From Anoxypelagibacter denitrificans (lineage in GTDB: Bacteria; Pseudomonadota; Alphaproteobacteria; Pelagibacterales; Pelagibacteraceae): DNA of 59,147 bases. The first letter of the stretch is position 1. Each line of letters starts with the position of its first letter. Where the stretch lies: assembly GCA_017640265.1 (NCBI GenBank), contig JAGFVZ010000001.1:1-59147 (forward strand), read 5' to 3'. Positions 36,595 through 45,323 of this stretch are shown here, one piece after another. The notes below the pieces were generated by a model. That model saw nothing but the letters and a program-made list of their open reading frames with translations. It was not told the origin of the DNA and made no database searches. The translations under genes were made by a program, and so were the position numbers.

Positions 36595-36975
36595 TTAATT
36601 TGGATTCTCAGTAACAAATTTATCGTAATCAGCTTTGCTCATAAGCGAATCTAAATCTGATTTATTTTTAATTTTCATTTTAAAAAACCAAGCGCCTCCT
36701 TCGGGATCTTTGTTAACTTCTGAGGGATTATCGACTATAGATTGGTTGCCTTCTGTAATCTCGCCTGAAATAGGAGTGTAAATATCACTGGCTGCTTTTG
36801 TAGATTCAACCACTCCTGCATGACCATCTTTTTCAACATTCTTTCCTTTTTCTGGCAACTCAACAAAGACAATATCGCCGAGCATTTCTGTTGCGTATTT
36901 TGTAATACCAATAGTGGCTATCTCGCCATCTGCTATTAACCATTCGTGTTTTTTAGAAAATTTTTTTTCACTCAT
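36595..36975 (-). CDS. gcvH: glycine cleavage system H protein
   Basis: 126 residues. Lipoyl-carrying shuttle protein: the lipoylated Lys60 lies in AGVVESTKAASDIYTPISGE. KKHEWLIADGEIATIGITKY is the usual start. It lies 12 nt after gcvT (Shine-Dalgarno GGAGGG) and just before gcvP, the common T-H-P order. Confidence 0.97.
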   Translation of the reverse strand: MSEKKFSKKHEWLIADGEIATIGITKYATEMLGDIVFVELPEKGKNVEKDGHAGVVESTKAASDIYTPISGEITEGNQSIVDNPSEVNKDPEGGAWFFKMKIKNKSDLDSLMSKADYDKFVTENPN

Positions 36976-36987
36976 ACGCCCTCCTTT

Positions 36988-38082
36988 TTATTTAACATAA
37001 CTTTTTTTATAAAACGGCAGTTCCGAAACTGCTGCATCGTGTTTTTTTCCTCTAACTCCTAAGAGGATCTTGTTATTAATCTTAGAAAATTCGCTTTTAA
37101 CATAACCCATTGCAACAGAGCTGTTAACGCTTGGCCCAAAAGTCCCGCTAGTAATAACTCCTATCTCTTCACCATTTGATGAAAATATTTTAGTCCCTTC
37201 CCTAGCTATGATTCGTCCTAACGGTTTTATACCAACTCGAATTTTAGATGCGCCATTCTTCAAATCTTCTCTTATATTTTCCCAACCATTAAATCCTCCT
37301 TCTTCTCTTCTCCTTTTTGAAATGGCCCATTTTAAATTTGCTTGGATGGGATTGATATTTTCATTAAGGTCGTGTCCATATAAGCAAAGTCCGGCTTCTA
37401 ATCTTAAAGTGTCTCTGGCTCCAAGGCCGATTGGCTTAACTCCTTTTTCCACTAAAAGTTTTGTGAAACTTTCTGCTTTTGAATTTGGAATTGAAACTTC
37501 AAACCCATCTTCACCTGTATATCCTGAACGGGTTATATAAATTTTTTTATTTTCAAATTGAAAATGATTTCCATTCATAAATTTAAGTCTATTTACGCCA
37601 CAAACAATTGATTCTAGAATTGATTCTGATTTTGGTCCTTGAATAGCAATAAGTGAAAGATCGTTCTTTAAATTATATTTATGCTCTGACTTTAAACATT
37701 TTACTATTTCTTTGATATCGTTCCCCTTGCAGGCGGCATTCAAAATAATATTAAATCCGTTTTCTGTTCTAGTGATAATAAGATCATCAATAACACCGCC
37801 CTTATTATTTATTAAAAAGGAATATTTTGATTGATTTAATTTAATTTCTTTCAAATCCAAAGGAATAATTTTCTCTAAACTGTCTTCCAATGTTTTGTCT
37901 CCAGATAAAAATAATTGCCCCATGTGCGAAACATCAAAAAAACCGGCAGATTCTCTTGTGCTAATATGTTCTTTGACAATGCCATCCTTATATTGAATTG
38001 GCATTTCATAACCTGCAAAAGGAACAAACTTCGCTCCTAAATTTTTGTGAAAATTATATAAAATTGTTTTTTGTGTTTGCAT
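36988..38082 (-). CDS. gcvT: aminomethyltransferase (T protein) of the glycine cleavage system
   Basis: 364 residues. It transfers the aminomethyl carbon to tetrahydrofolate, releasing ammonia. FVPFAGYEMPIQYKDGIVKE and HISTRESAGFFDVSHMGQ form the folate-site start; GYTGEDGFEVSIP and LGARDTLRLEAGLCLYGHDL are family hallmarks. It is the first gene downstream of the tandem glycine riboswitch, whose end lies about 15 nt from the start codon. Confidence 0.97.
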   Translation of the reverse strand: MQTQKTILYNFHKNLGAKFVPFAGYEMPIQYKDGIVKEHISTRESAGFFDVSHMGQLFLSGDKTLEDSLEKIIPLDLKEIKLNQSKYSFLINNKGGVIDDLIITRTENGFNIILNAACKGNDIKEIVKCLKSEHKYNLKNDLSLIAIQGPKSESILESIVCGVNRLKFMNGNHFQFENKKIYITRSGYTGEDGFEVSIPNSKAESFTKLLVEKGVKPIGLGARDTLRLEAGLCLYGHDLNENINPIQANLKWAISKRRREEGGFNGWENIREDLKNGASKIRVGIKPLGRIIAREGTKIFSSNGEEIGVITSGTFGPSVNSSVAMGYVKSEFSKINNKILLGVRGKKHDAAVSELPFYKKSYVK

Positions 38083-38097
38083 AATAACTCTTCATTG

Positions 38098-38243
38098 TCC
38101 CCCTCTGTCGGATTACCTGAGAGATTTACCCCTTCGGTGAGGCTAACGCCTGCTTTCCAGAGTTATTACGGTAACGGTCCTTTTGCCTGAGAGTTTCCGG
38201 GGAGGTTGCTCCTTCGGCGCCAAAATGGTCTCTCCCGTTACGC
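38098..38243 (-). promoter_or_regulatory. tandem glycine riboswitch in the gcvT leader
   Basis: On the minus strand two aptamers follow each other. The first runs GGGAGAGACC, GCGCCGAAGGAGCAA, CTCTCAGGCAAAAGGAC; the second has CACCGAAGGGG and AATCTCTCAGGTAATCCGACAG, ending in AGAGGGGG. CCGAAGG-loop plus CUCUCAGG is the consensus of each glycine aptamer. With gcvT directly downstream the normal logic is activation by glycine. The final segment runs into the gcvT ribosome-binding region, suggesting translational rather than terminator control. Confidence 0.95.
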
Positions 38244-38302
38244 TATCTTTCTAACACACCGGAAGCATATCATAATCCTTTAAGCTGTAGCAACAATTTA
38301 GT

Positions 38303-38403
38303 ATGCCCAAGTGTGATCAAAAAAATTCCGTAAAAATGGACTATTTGATGCAAAGTTAATAAATGACTTTATAAACAAATTAAATAAAGAGCTATCAAGA
38401 TAG
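38303..38403 (+). other. possible 33-residue ORF interrupted in an A7 run
   Basis: ATG 38303 reads MPKCDQK and then runs out of frame; with one more A in the A7 run at 38319-38325 it continues KFRKNGLFDAKLINDFINKL and ends at TAG 38403, 10 nt from the convergent dehydrogenase stop. The amphipathic lysine/asparagine-rich tail looks coding in style. It may equally be noise in the leader region of the gcv operon. Confidence 0.25.
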
Positions 38404-38413
38404 AATTTTAATT

Positions 38414-39136
38414 TTATCTAAATTTACTAAATTTAACTTTATATAAACCATCGTTGTCAGCAGTGATGTAAAAATAACTTTCTTTATCAAAAAATAGTTT
38501 TCCAGATTTATCTAAACCAAAATGTCTCAATCTTTTTTTAAAAGAAATTTTTTCAATATTAAGAATATTATTTTTATTTATTATAAAAATTATTATAGAC
38601 CTGGCTCTTAGGCTCAGGCCCATTAAACAAATATTATTTTGATAGTAAGTAGATAAATTTTCTGGACATACGTTCAGAGAGGATGGCGCTACCGCAGGAA
38701 GAAATGCATATATAGGTTCTTTAAAATTATATTTACTGTGACTTCTAGAAAAACTTTTACCATTATTATATTTCGTTCCTAAAGAAACTATTGGCCAACC
38801 ATAATTTTTCCCTTTTATTATTTCATTTAATTCATCTCCACCTTGAGGTCCGTGTTCCAAAGAAAATATATTTTTTTTGTAAAGGACTAAACCTTGCGGG
38901 TTTCTGTGACCCAAAGAAAAAATTTCATAATTTTGATCACTATCTCCTGGCGAAAGTAAAGTTTCATTTTTAATTAATAACACTTTCCCAAAAATTGAAT
39001 TTTTTGATTGAGCAAGCGCTGATATTTCTTCTGACTGATGAGTTGGTACGCCTATAGTTAGCAAAATATTGTTATTATTTTTAACATATGCTCCTCCTAA
39101 ACCACCAAAATCAACTTTTTTTTGTCTGGCAGACAT
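38414..39136 (-). CDS. PQQ-type sugar dehydrogenase-like protein, C-terminal part
   Basis: 240 residues of a glucose/sorbosone-dehydrogenase-like beta-propeller: SLGHRNPQGLVLYKKNIFSL, EHGPQGGDELNEIIKGKNYG and WPIVSLGTKYNNGK are the conserved propeller blades of soluble aldose sugar dehydrogenases. Its proper N-terminus is the upstream frame at 39097-39663: the two meet in an A8 run (39116-39123), where one extra A joins CLPDKKK to VDFGGLGGAYV. Then a single protein of about 415 residues results. Sugar specificity and PQQ binding are unproven. Confidence 0.75.
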   Translation of the reverse strand: MSARQKKVDFGGLGGAYVKNNNNILLTIGVPTHQSEEISALAQSKNSIFGKVLLIKNETLLSPGDSDQNYEIFSLGHRNPQGLVLYKKNIFSLEHGPQGGDELNEIIKGKNYGWPIVSLGTKYNNGKSFSRSHSKYNFKEPIYAFLPAVAPSSLNVCPENLSTYYQNNICLMGLSLRARSIIIFIINKNNILNIEKISFKKRLRHFGLDKSGKLFFDKESYFYITADNDGLYKVKFSKFR

Positions 39137-39663
39137 TTACTTTCAATTATTTTTTTCCCACTTTTTAAATGAATTAAAGCAGCATACAAACATGAGAATT
39201 TTTTTAATGAAATTAAAGCAAAATATTCATCATTTATTGTAAATACACTTTTAACTCCACCATCTCTTTCATTATAAAATAATAGAGGTAAATTTATTTC
39301 TGATGTATTTTCATTTTTAATTAACAAGCCATTTCTTGTAAAAATTTCATAATCTGTTTTATTATTATTATTATTTATAATTAAAGAAGCGGTTTTTCCA
39401 GAGTAAGACTTAACTTTAGAAAAAATTAATGAGAATGAGTTTGCAGATAATTCTTTAAAATCTTCTTTTTTATTTTCTAATTTATTTAATTTGTCATTGT
39501 CCGCTTTTTTATTAACAAAACTATCTTTCAAACCTATTTTTTTTAGAGTGTGGTTAATATATTGTTTTGGGACCTCTACTAAATTTGGATTTTCATAGCC
39601 AGTAAATATGCTTACTAATATTATAATTAATAATATAAAAAATTTGTTAATTGTTTTTTTCAT
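39097..39663 (-). CDS. PQQ-type sugar dehydrogenase-like protein, N-terminal part
   Basis: 188 residues. It starts with a signal or membrane anchor (MKKTINKFFILLIIILVSIF), so the protein is exported. A lysine/asparagine-rich linker precedes propeller strands such as VKSVFTINDEYFALISLKKF. The frame diverges after CLPDKKK into a short spurious tail; the shifted frame continues in the entry starting at 38414. One gene split by a one-base indel, or regulated slippage, is the best reading. Confidence 0.7.
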   Translation of the reverse strand: MKKTINKFFILLIIILVSIFTGYENPNLVEVPKQYINHTLKKIGLKDSFVNKKADNDKLNKLENKKEDFKELSANSFSLIFSKVKSYSGKTASLIINNNNNKTDYEIFTRNGLLIKNENTSEINLPLLFYNERDGGVKSVFTINDEYFALISLKKFSCLYAALIHLKSGKKIIESKCLPDKKKLILVV

Positions 39664-39717
39664 ACTTATTTACTGGATTTTATATCGATTTTTGACAAAA
39701 CTGTGTATATAATAATT

Positions 39718-39825
39718 TTACTTCTCATATGAGTTAATTAAAAATGCAAAATTTTTATTCTTATTTATAAATGATGATTCTACTGAGAAAACATCAGATG
39801 TTGTGATGGTTTTTTCATCTCTCAT
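39718..39825 (-). CDS. 35-residue hypothetical ORF
   Basis: ATG 39825 to TAA 39718 encodes MRDEKTITTSDVFSVESSFI and then NKNKNFAFLINSYEK. It begins 21 nt after the EamA gene stop on the same strand and occupies most of the 183-nt gap before the dehydrogenase. Composition is like that of real proteins, with a mixed alternation of polar and hydrophobic residues, but no family is recognised. It may be a remnant of a longer gene. Confidence 0.3.
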   Translation of the reverse strand: MRDEKTITTSDVFSVESSFINKNKNFAFLINSYEK

Positions 39826-39846
39826 TATGTAAAATTCTAATTGTAA

Positions 39847-40713
39847 TTAATTTACACCGGGTTTTACTTTTTCCAAACTCTTAATAATAACGGCTGTCAT
39901 TATTAGTAAACCTGCAATAAATACATTCATTGGTGGTATTTCGTTAAAAAATAACCACACCCAAATTGGTCCGCCTATACTTTCGACTAACATTAACAGA
40001 CCAACCGTGACTGCTGGCGTAGTTCTTGAGCCAATAGTAAGAAAAATGAATCCGAGAGCTAACTGAGGAACACCAAAAATAAAAGAAAGACCAAAATCTC
40101 TATAGGAAATAACTAAACTCTTTGAAAAAAGAAAAGCATATAAACAACTTAAAATTCCAGCATAAAAAATTGCAGGAATCATATCTAGGTTAGGGTATTT
40201 TCTAATTGTTATTATAAGCGCTGCAAGACTAATGGATATTAGAAGAGCAATTAAATTCCCAATTAAAGATCCCCGGAAAAGAGAATCTCCAATCATTAAA
40301 AAAATTCCTAACATTGCTATAATGATAGCTACAAATCCCCTTATTGAAATTTTCTCTTTAAGAAGAAAATATCCAAAGACTGCTAGGAATAGAGTTTGAG
40401 TACTCAACATAAAAGCCACATTGGCCACAGTGGTTTCTGTCATGGCAAAAATATATCCAGTAAAGCTAATAGATAAAAAAACCCCTCCAAGAATTCCTGG
40501 GAATCCAGATTTTTTTATTATATTAAAGGCTTCTTTTTTATAAGTTAAAAGTAAGAATCCAACCAAGGCCAACACAAAAAATACAGATCTCCAAAAAAGA
40601 ATTTGCCATGGGCTAGCACTTTCATAAGATCTAATAATAGGTCCTCCAAAACTCAAGCAGAAACCTGCGAGAAGACACAAAATATATCCTGGAATTTTAT
40701 AAACGAATTGCAT
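39847..40713 (-). CDS. EamA/DMT-family transporter
   Basis: 288 residues with ten membrane segments in two EamA repeats (about 5-140 and 150-280), for example IPGYILCLLAGFCLSFGGPI and GLLMLVESIGGPIWVWLFF. DMT-family proteins export amino acids, nucleosides or other metabolites. It overlaps the pxpC start region by 17 nt at its 5' end, so it is in the pxpB-pxpC transcript and might handle 5-oxoproline or a related compound; that is inference. Confidence 0.88.
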   Translation of the reverse strand: MQFVYKIPGYILCLLAGFCLSFGGPIIRSYESASPWQILFWRSVFFVLALVGFLLLTYKKEAFNIIKKSGFPGILGGVFLSISFTGYIFAMTETTVANVAFMLSTQTLFLAVFGYFLLKEKISIRGFVAIIIAMLGIFLMIGDSLFRGSLIGNLIALLISISLAALIITIRKYPNLDMIPAIFYAGILSCLYAFLFSKSLVISYRDFGLSFIFGVPQLALGFIFLTIGSRTTPAVTVGLLMLVESIGGPIWVWLFFNEIPPMNVFIAGLLIMTAVIIKSLEKVKPGVN

Positions 40714-41647
40714 TTAAATTATTATTTAGTCTTTTTAGATATTCTTCAAATGCACTTTCTGCAATTGATATGTCGACCAATTTGAAATTTATTTTTGTTC
40801 CTGGTGCTTTTTGCACTAATTTATCGTAATCGGCAGTAATAACATTGGCAATTTTGGGATAACCCCCAATTGTAGGATGATCTGACAAAAGAATAATAGG
40901 TTGGCCATCTCCTGGAACTTGTATTGATCCTTTGGTGATCCCTTCTGATTTTATATTTGAGCTTATCACATTTTGAAGTTTCTCTCCTTCCAACCTCATA
41001 CCCATTCGATCGGTTAATTTTGTAATCTCATATTCTTTTAAGAAAAAATTTTTTTGGCTTTCTTTTGAAAAATAACTAAACTGTAATCCCTTCATGACTC
41101 TTATAGAGTTATTTTCGTCAAAATTAAATTCTATCTTTTTTTTTGAATTGGCTGATTTAATCTGATTATAAAAAATTTTTTCTCCTAACTTTAATTTTTC
41201 ACCATCGTTGGAACCGATCTTTGCTCTAACTAGGGTAGAAATGCTTTCTTTGACTTTGTCCAATTTAAAACCACCATAAATTGACAGGTATCCATAAACG
41301 GATTTTACTGTTGAAATAATGTCAATCTTCTCACCTTTGTAGATAACAAAGCTTTGATTACATACACCTTGTTTTATCTTTCCGTTTTTATCAATAACAT
41401 TGAAATTAACTTTTCCTGCTATAGCTATTTCAGCACTTTCACTTTCAAGCTCAAGCAAAGGTCCTTGATAAGCAAATTCTAAAACTCCTTCAAAAACTTC
41501 GTTGCCAACTAATTGGTTGGCAAGATAAAATAAAGACCGATCCATACATCCGCTCGGAACAATACCAAGATGCTGCAATCCAAATCTTCCTAGATCTTGA
41601 AAAGTAGAATTAATACCGGGTCTTAGAATTTTAAAATAATTACTCAT
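40697..41647 (-). CDS. pxpC: 5-oxoprolinase subunit C (biotin-dependent carboxyltransferase family)
   Basis: 316 residues, KipA/AHS2 domain. STFQDLGRFGLQHLGIVPSG and ILLSDHPTIGGYPKIANVIT are the signature. With PxpA and PxpB it hydrolyses 5-oxo-L-proline to glutamate using ATP. It overlaps the pxpB stop by 8 nt and leads into the EamA gene. The older KipA/allophanate-hydrolase name is a homology label. Confidence 0.93.
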   Translation of the reverse strand: MSNYFKILRPGINSTFQDLGRFGLQHLGIVPSGCMDRSLFYLANQLVGNEVFEGVLEFAYQGPLLELESESAEIAIAGKVNFNVIDKNGKIKQGVCNQSFVIYKGEKIDIISTVKSVYGYLSIYGGFKLDKVKESISTLVRAKIGSNDGEKLKLGEKIFYNQIKSANSKKKIEFNFDENNSIRVMKGLQFSYFSKESQKNFFLKEYEITKLTDRMGMRLEGEKLQNVISSNIKSEGITKGSIQVPGDGQPIILLSDHPTIGGYPKIANVITADYDKLVQKAPGTKINFKLVDISIAESAFEEYLKRLNNNLNAIRL

Positions 41648-42329
41648 TTTTAAAAGATAACAATTCTTTTTTTGTTATTGATTTAAATTGCACGCTGTCT
41701 CCTGGCGATAAAATGCTTGGATTTTTTTTATTAATGTTAAATAACTCTAAAGGTGTCTTGCCTATAATATTCCATCCTCCAGGAGAATCAAAAGTGTATA
41801 TATTGCAAAATTTTTCAACTATCCCAACTGAACCTTTCGGCACTCTAACTCTGGGTGTTTCTAATCTCTTTAAATACAATTCTTTATTTAGGTCGCCCAT
41901 AAAAGGATGTCCTGGAACAAAACCTATCATGTAAACAAAAAAGTCCGTTTTAAGATGCTCTTTTATTATTTCCTTAAAATTTAATTTTGTTTTTTGCTCC
42001 AAAGTTTTAATATCCAAAGCAAATTCCTCGTCATAACATATCGGAATTTCAATCAATTTATTTTTCTCTGGTAAGGTTATTTTGGAATAATCGCTTTTTT
42101 GAATAAATTGAATAAGTTCACTAGATTTTATTTTTTCTAGATCAAAATTAATTATTAATTTATTATAAGATGGCGTGCAGTTTAAAATTCCTTTAATCTT
42201 TTTAGCTTTTGTAGAGTCCTGTACAAAGCTAAAAAATTTAACTACCTCTTTGTTAGTATCTTTGCTAATTTCATCTCCAAAATCACAAGCGATACCGCAG
42301 TCCCCTATATTACTTATTTTTTTAAGCAT
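41640..42329 (-). CDS. pxpB: 5-oxoprolinase subunit B
   Basis: 229 residues, KipI/AHS1 domain. IGFVPGHPFMGDLNKELYLK, RVPKGSVGIVEKFCNIYTFD and SPGGWNIIGKTPLELFN are the family core. It forms the B-C complex of bacterial 5-oxoprolinase. It is divergent from pxpA, only 36 nt away, so a very short shared promoter region serves all subunits. Confidence 0.93.
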   Translation of the reverse strand: MLKKISNIGDCGIACDFGDEISKDTNKEVVKFFSFVQDSTKAKKIKGILNCTPSYNKLIINFDLEKIKSSELIQFIQKSDYSKITLPEKNKLIEIPICYDEEFALDIKTLEQKTKLNFKEIIKEHLKTDFFVYMIGFVPGHPFMGDLNKELYLKRLETPRVRVPKGSVGIVEKFCNIYTFDSPGGWNIIGKTPLELFNINKKNPSILSPGDSVQFKSITKKELLSFKNE

Positions 42330-42365
42330 AAATTGCTATAATAAATATTATATAATGATTTAAAA

Positions 42366-43142
42366 ATGGAAATTAACATTAATTGTGATCTTGGAGAAAG
42401 TTCAAAATTTTGTTCTACAGAAAATGACCCTTTATTGCTAGAGATTGTTAACTCAGCAAATATAGCATGCGGTTATCATGCTGGAGATAAACCCACAATG
42501 GAACAAACTGTAAAAATATCAGAGAAAAACGCTGTCAGTATTGGGGCACATCCATCATTTAATGACAGAGAAAACTTCGGAAGAAAACGAATTAGCTTAC
42601 CATCAAACGAAATAACAAAATTAATTATTGATCAAATAAATATTCTGTCTGAAATTGCAGGCAAGTTTGGAATGAAAGTTACACATGTAAAACCTCATGG
42701 TGCTTTGAACAATATGGCTTGTGAAGATTATGATTTGGCTAAAGTCATTTCGGAATCTATCATCAAAGTAAACAAAGATTTGATTTTTCTAGTTCCAACA
42801 GGATCGCAAATGGAAAAGGCTGGAAAAAAAATTGGTATGAAAACTGCCGTAGAAATATTTGCTGACAGGAACTATGAAGATAATGGAAATTTAGTTTCAA
42901 GATCAAAAAGTAACGCGATGATTACTGATCCAGAAATAGCTAAAAAGCATGTTATTAAGATGGTAGAAAATCAAGCGCTTAATTGTTATTCTGGAAAACA
43001 AATTCCTTGTGAAATTGATTCCGTATGCCTACATGGTGATGGAAAGAGTGCAGTTAGGATTGCAAAACAAATTAAGGAAGGGCTTATAAAAGCTGGAATG
43101 ATTTTAAAACCATTAGATAAAATGAAAAAATATTACAAATAA
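42366..43142 (+). CDS. pxpA: 5-oxoprolinase subunit A (LamB/YcsF family)
   Basis: 258 residues. EININCDLGESSKFCSTEND, SANIACGYHAGDKPTMEQT, THVKPHGALNNMAC and SVCLHGDGKSAVRIA are YcsF/PxpA landmarks. It is placed head to head with pxpBC, and its stop overlaps the terC start by 1 nt. Together these genes recycle 5-oxoproline, formed spontaneously from glutamine and glutamate, or use it as a nutrient. Confidence 0.94.
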   Translation: MEININCDLGESSKFCSTENDPLLLEIVNSANIACGYHAGDKPTMEQTVKISEKNAVSIGAHPSFNDRENFGRKRISLPSNEITKLIIDQINILSEIAGKFGMKVTHVKPHGALNNMACEDYDLAKVISESIIKVNKDLIFLVPTGSQMEKAGKKIGMKTAVEIFADRNYEDNGNLVSRSKSNAMITDPEIAKKHVIKMVENQALNCYSGKQIPCEIDSVCLHGDGKSAVRIAKQIKEGLIKAGMILKPLDKMKKYYK

Positions 43143-43765
43143 TGTTCGAACAGGTAACAATTTTTTTTCAGATTGTATTTATCGATATCTTGATGGCTGC
43201 TGATAATGCAATCATCATCGGTCTTATAGCCGCATCATTCGCTAAAGCGGACAGACAAAGAATAATAATGTTTGGAGTCTTTGCTGCTTTTATTTTCAGA
43301 GTTATTTTTGCATTGATAACAGTTCAGCTCCTACAATACCCTATCTTAAAAATAATAGGTGGAGCCCTTCTAATTTGGATAATTCTTAAGTTATTACATG
43401 ACCTACAACTTTTAGATATTTTCAAAACTTCTAAACAAAAAATTGTTAAACCAAAAAAACAACCTTCCTTTATTGGTGGCGTCTATGCAGTTTTAATCGC
43501 AGATGTCACTTTGAGTTTTGATAACGTTTTAGGTGTGGCTGCCGCTTCAAGAGAACACACGTATTTGTTAATATTTGGATTGTTGTTATCTGTATTCTTA
43601 ATTGCCACAGTCGCAACATTCTTCGCAGAATATATAAAAAAACACAGCTGGGTTGGCATTGTAGGTTTGGTTGTAATTCTTTTAGTTGCTCTGCAACTAA
43701 TTGGTGGCGGTATAGAGTCTCAGTATCCCGGTACTATACCTGAACCTTTTAAATCTTGGCTTTAA
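43142..43765 (+). CDS. TerC/YjbE-family integral membrane protein
   Basis: 207 residues, seven membrane helices. FIDILMAADNAIIIGLIAAS and VLIADVTLSFDNVLGVAAAS contain the duplicated acidic Asp-Asn motifs of TerC proteins, which export manganese or other divalent metals in some bacteria. It is coupled to pxpA by a 1-nt overlap, though the metabolic link is unclear. Followed by a short AT-rich gap before convergent prpD. Confidence 0.88.
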   Translation: MFEQVTIFFQIVFIDILMAADNAIIIGLIAASFAKADRQRIIMFGVFAAFIFRVIFALITVQLLQYPILKIIGGALLIWIILKLLHDLQLLDIFKTSKQKIVKPKKQPSFIGGVYAVLIADVTLSFDNVLGVAAASREHTYLLIFGLLLSVFLIATVATFFAEYIKKHSWVGIVGLVVILLVALQLIGGGIESQYPGTIPEPFKSWL

Positions 43766-43813
43766 TTGTTTATTTTTTTAAACCTTTAGATTTAAAATTA
43801 GTGATAAAGCCAA

Positions 43814-45319
43814 TCAGAAAATATAGGATTTTTCTTTACTCTTTCTTGCTATTTTTTTCCTAACCTCAATATTAAGTTTAAAAAGTTCGTTCGATTTAAG
43901 TTTTCTGAGATTTTCAACGTCTTTAATAAACCTTTTGGCTTCTTTAGTATCTACCGTTCCATTGGTTAGTGAATTAAATTTTTCAATATAATTTGATCTT
44001 GTAAAAGGTCGTTTTCCACTTGGATGTGCGTCTGCCACAGATATCTCGTCTTCTATTTGTTTTCCATCATTCATTTTAATAACAACTCTCCCACCAAAAC
44101 ATTTTTTATTGGGATCAGGATCGTGATATTTTTTTGTCCATTCTTTATCTTCAAAAGTCTTGATTTTTTGCCATAACTCAATGGTACTTTTTCTACTTGC
44201 TCTTTTAGGAGTATAAGAATTGATATGATGCCATTCGCCATCCTCCAAGGCAACAGCAAAAATATACATAATAGAATGGTCTAGTGTTTCTCTGCTAGCC
44301 CTTGGGTCCATTTTTTGAGGATCGTTAGCTCCGGTTCCTATAACATAATGAGTGTGATGGCTAGTATGTATGTCAACAGATTCAATGTTTGAAATATTGT
44401 TGATTTTTTTATTTAGATTTCTTGCTAAATCTATAAGTGCTTGTGATTGATATTCTGCTGAGTGCTCTTTTGTAAAAGTCTCAAGGATTGCCTTTTTTTC
44501 TTCATTAACATTTGGAAGTGGAACGTTGTATTCGGCTTCGGGTCCTGAAAGAACATAAGCAATTACACTATCTTCTCCTTCATAAATGGGACTTGGAGCA
44601 CCTTCGCCTCTCATGCAGCGATCAACGGCTTCAATAGCTAATTTACCAGCATGAGATGGTGCAAAAGCTTTCCAGCTTGATATTTCACCTTTTCTAGATT
44701 GCCTTGTGGAAACAGTAGTATGAAGCGCTTGTTGAATTGACTGATATATAGTTTCGGTTTTTAATTTTAATAAAGTTCCAATGCCTGCAGCAACACTAGG
44801 TCCTAAATGAGCAATATGATCAATCTTATGTTCATGCAAACATATTCCTTTAACAAGATTTACTTGAACCTCATAACCGGTAAGAATACCTTTTATTAAA
44901 TCCATTCCGTTACATCTTTTTTGTTGAGCCACAGCAAGAATTGGAGGAATGTTGTCTCCTGGATGACTATAGTCAGCAGCAAGAAATGTATCATGAAAAT
45001 CTAATTCTCTGACTGCTGTTCCATTTGCCCAGGCTGCCCACTCACAATGAACTTTTATTTTTGAATTTAAACCAAAAATAGTTGAACCGTTTTTTCTAGG
45101 ATGGGCAAGGGCCATTTCTCTAGCGGATACAACAGGCTTTCTATTAAAAGAAGCTATAGCTACAGAAGCGTTATCAATAATTCTATTGATAACCATTTCA
45201 ATACAATCTTCTCCGGGTCTTGATTTATCAGAAGCAATTTCAGCAATTTTCCAAGCCAATTGATTTTCTTTTTTTAAATTATCTGATGACTTGTGTGTTC
45301 TGACTTTTATTTCTCTCAT
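43814..45319 (-). CDS. prpD: MmgE/PrpD-family 2-methylcitrate dehydratase-like protein
   Basis: 501 residues, full length for PrpD. ASREMALAHPRKNGSTIFGL, ELDFHDTFLAADYSHPGDNI, HLGPSVAAGIGTLLKLK and KAFAPSHAGKLAIEAVDRCM are family features. PrpD dehydrates 2-methylcitrate in propionyl-CoA oxidation. It lies 4 nt downstream of the aconitase gene, which may supply the hydration step. prpB and prpC are not in this window, so the pathway is inferred. Confidence 0.88.
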   Translation of the reverse strand: MREIKVRTHKSSDNLKKENQLAWKIAEIASDKSRPGEDCIEMVINRIIDNASVAIASFNRKPVVSAREMALAHPRKNGSTIFGLNSKIKVHCEWAAWANGTAVRELDFHDTFLAADYSHPGDNIPPILAVAQQKRCNGMDLIKGILTGYEVQVNLVKGICLHEHKIDHIAHLGPSVAAGIGTLLKLKTETIYQSIQQALHTTVSTRQSRKGEISSWKAFAPSHAGKLAIEAVDRCMRGEGAPSPIYEGEDSVIAYVLSGPEAEYNVPLPNVNEEKKAILETFTKEHSAEYQSQALIDLARNLNKKINNISNIESVDIHTSHHTHYVIGTGANDPQKMDPRASRETLDHSIMYIFAVALEDGEWHHINSYTPKRASRKSTIELWQKIKTFEDKEWTKKYHDPDPNKKCFGGRVVIKMNDGKQIEDEISVADAHPSGKRPFTRSNYIEKFNSLTNGTVDTKEAKRFIKDVENLRKLKSNELFKLNIEVRKKIARKSKEKSYIF

Positions 45320-45323
45320 GATT

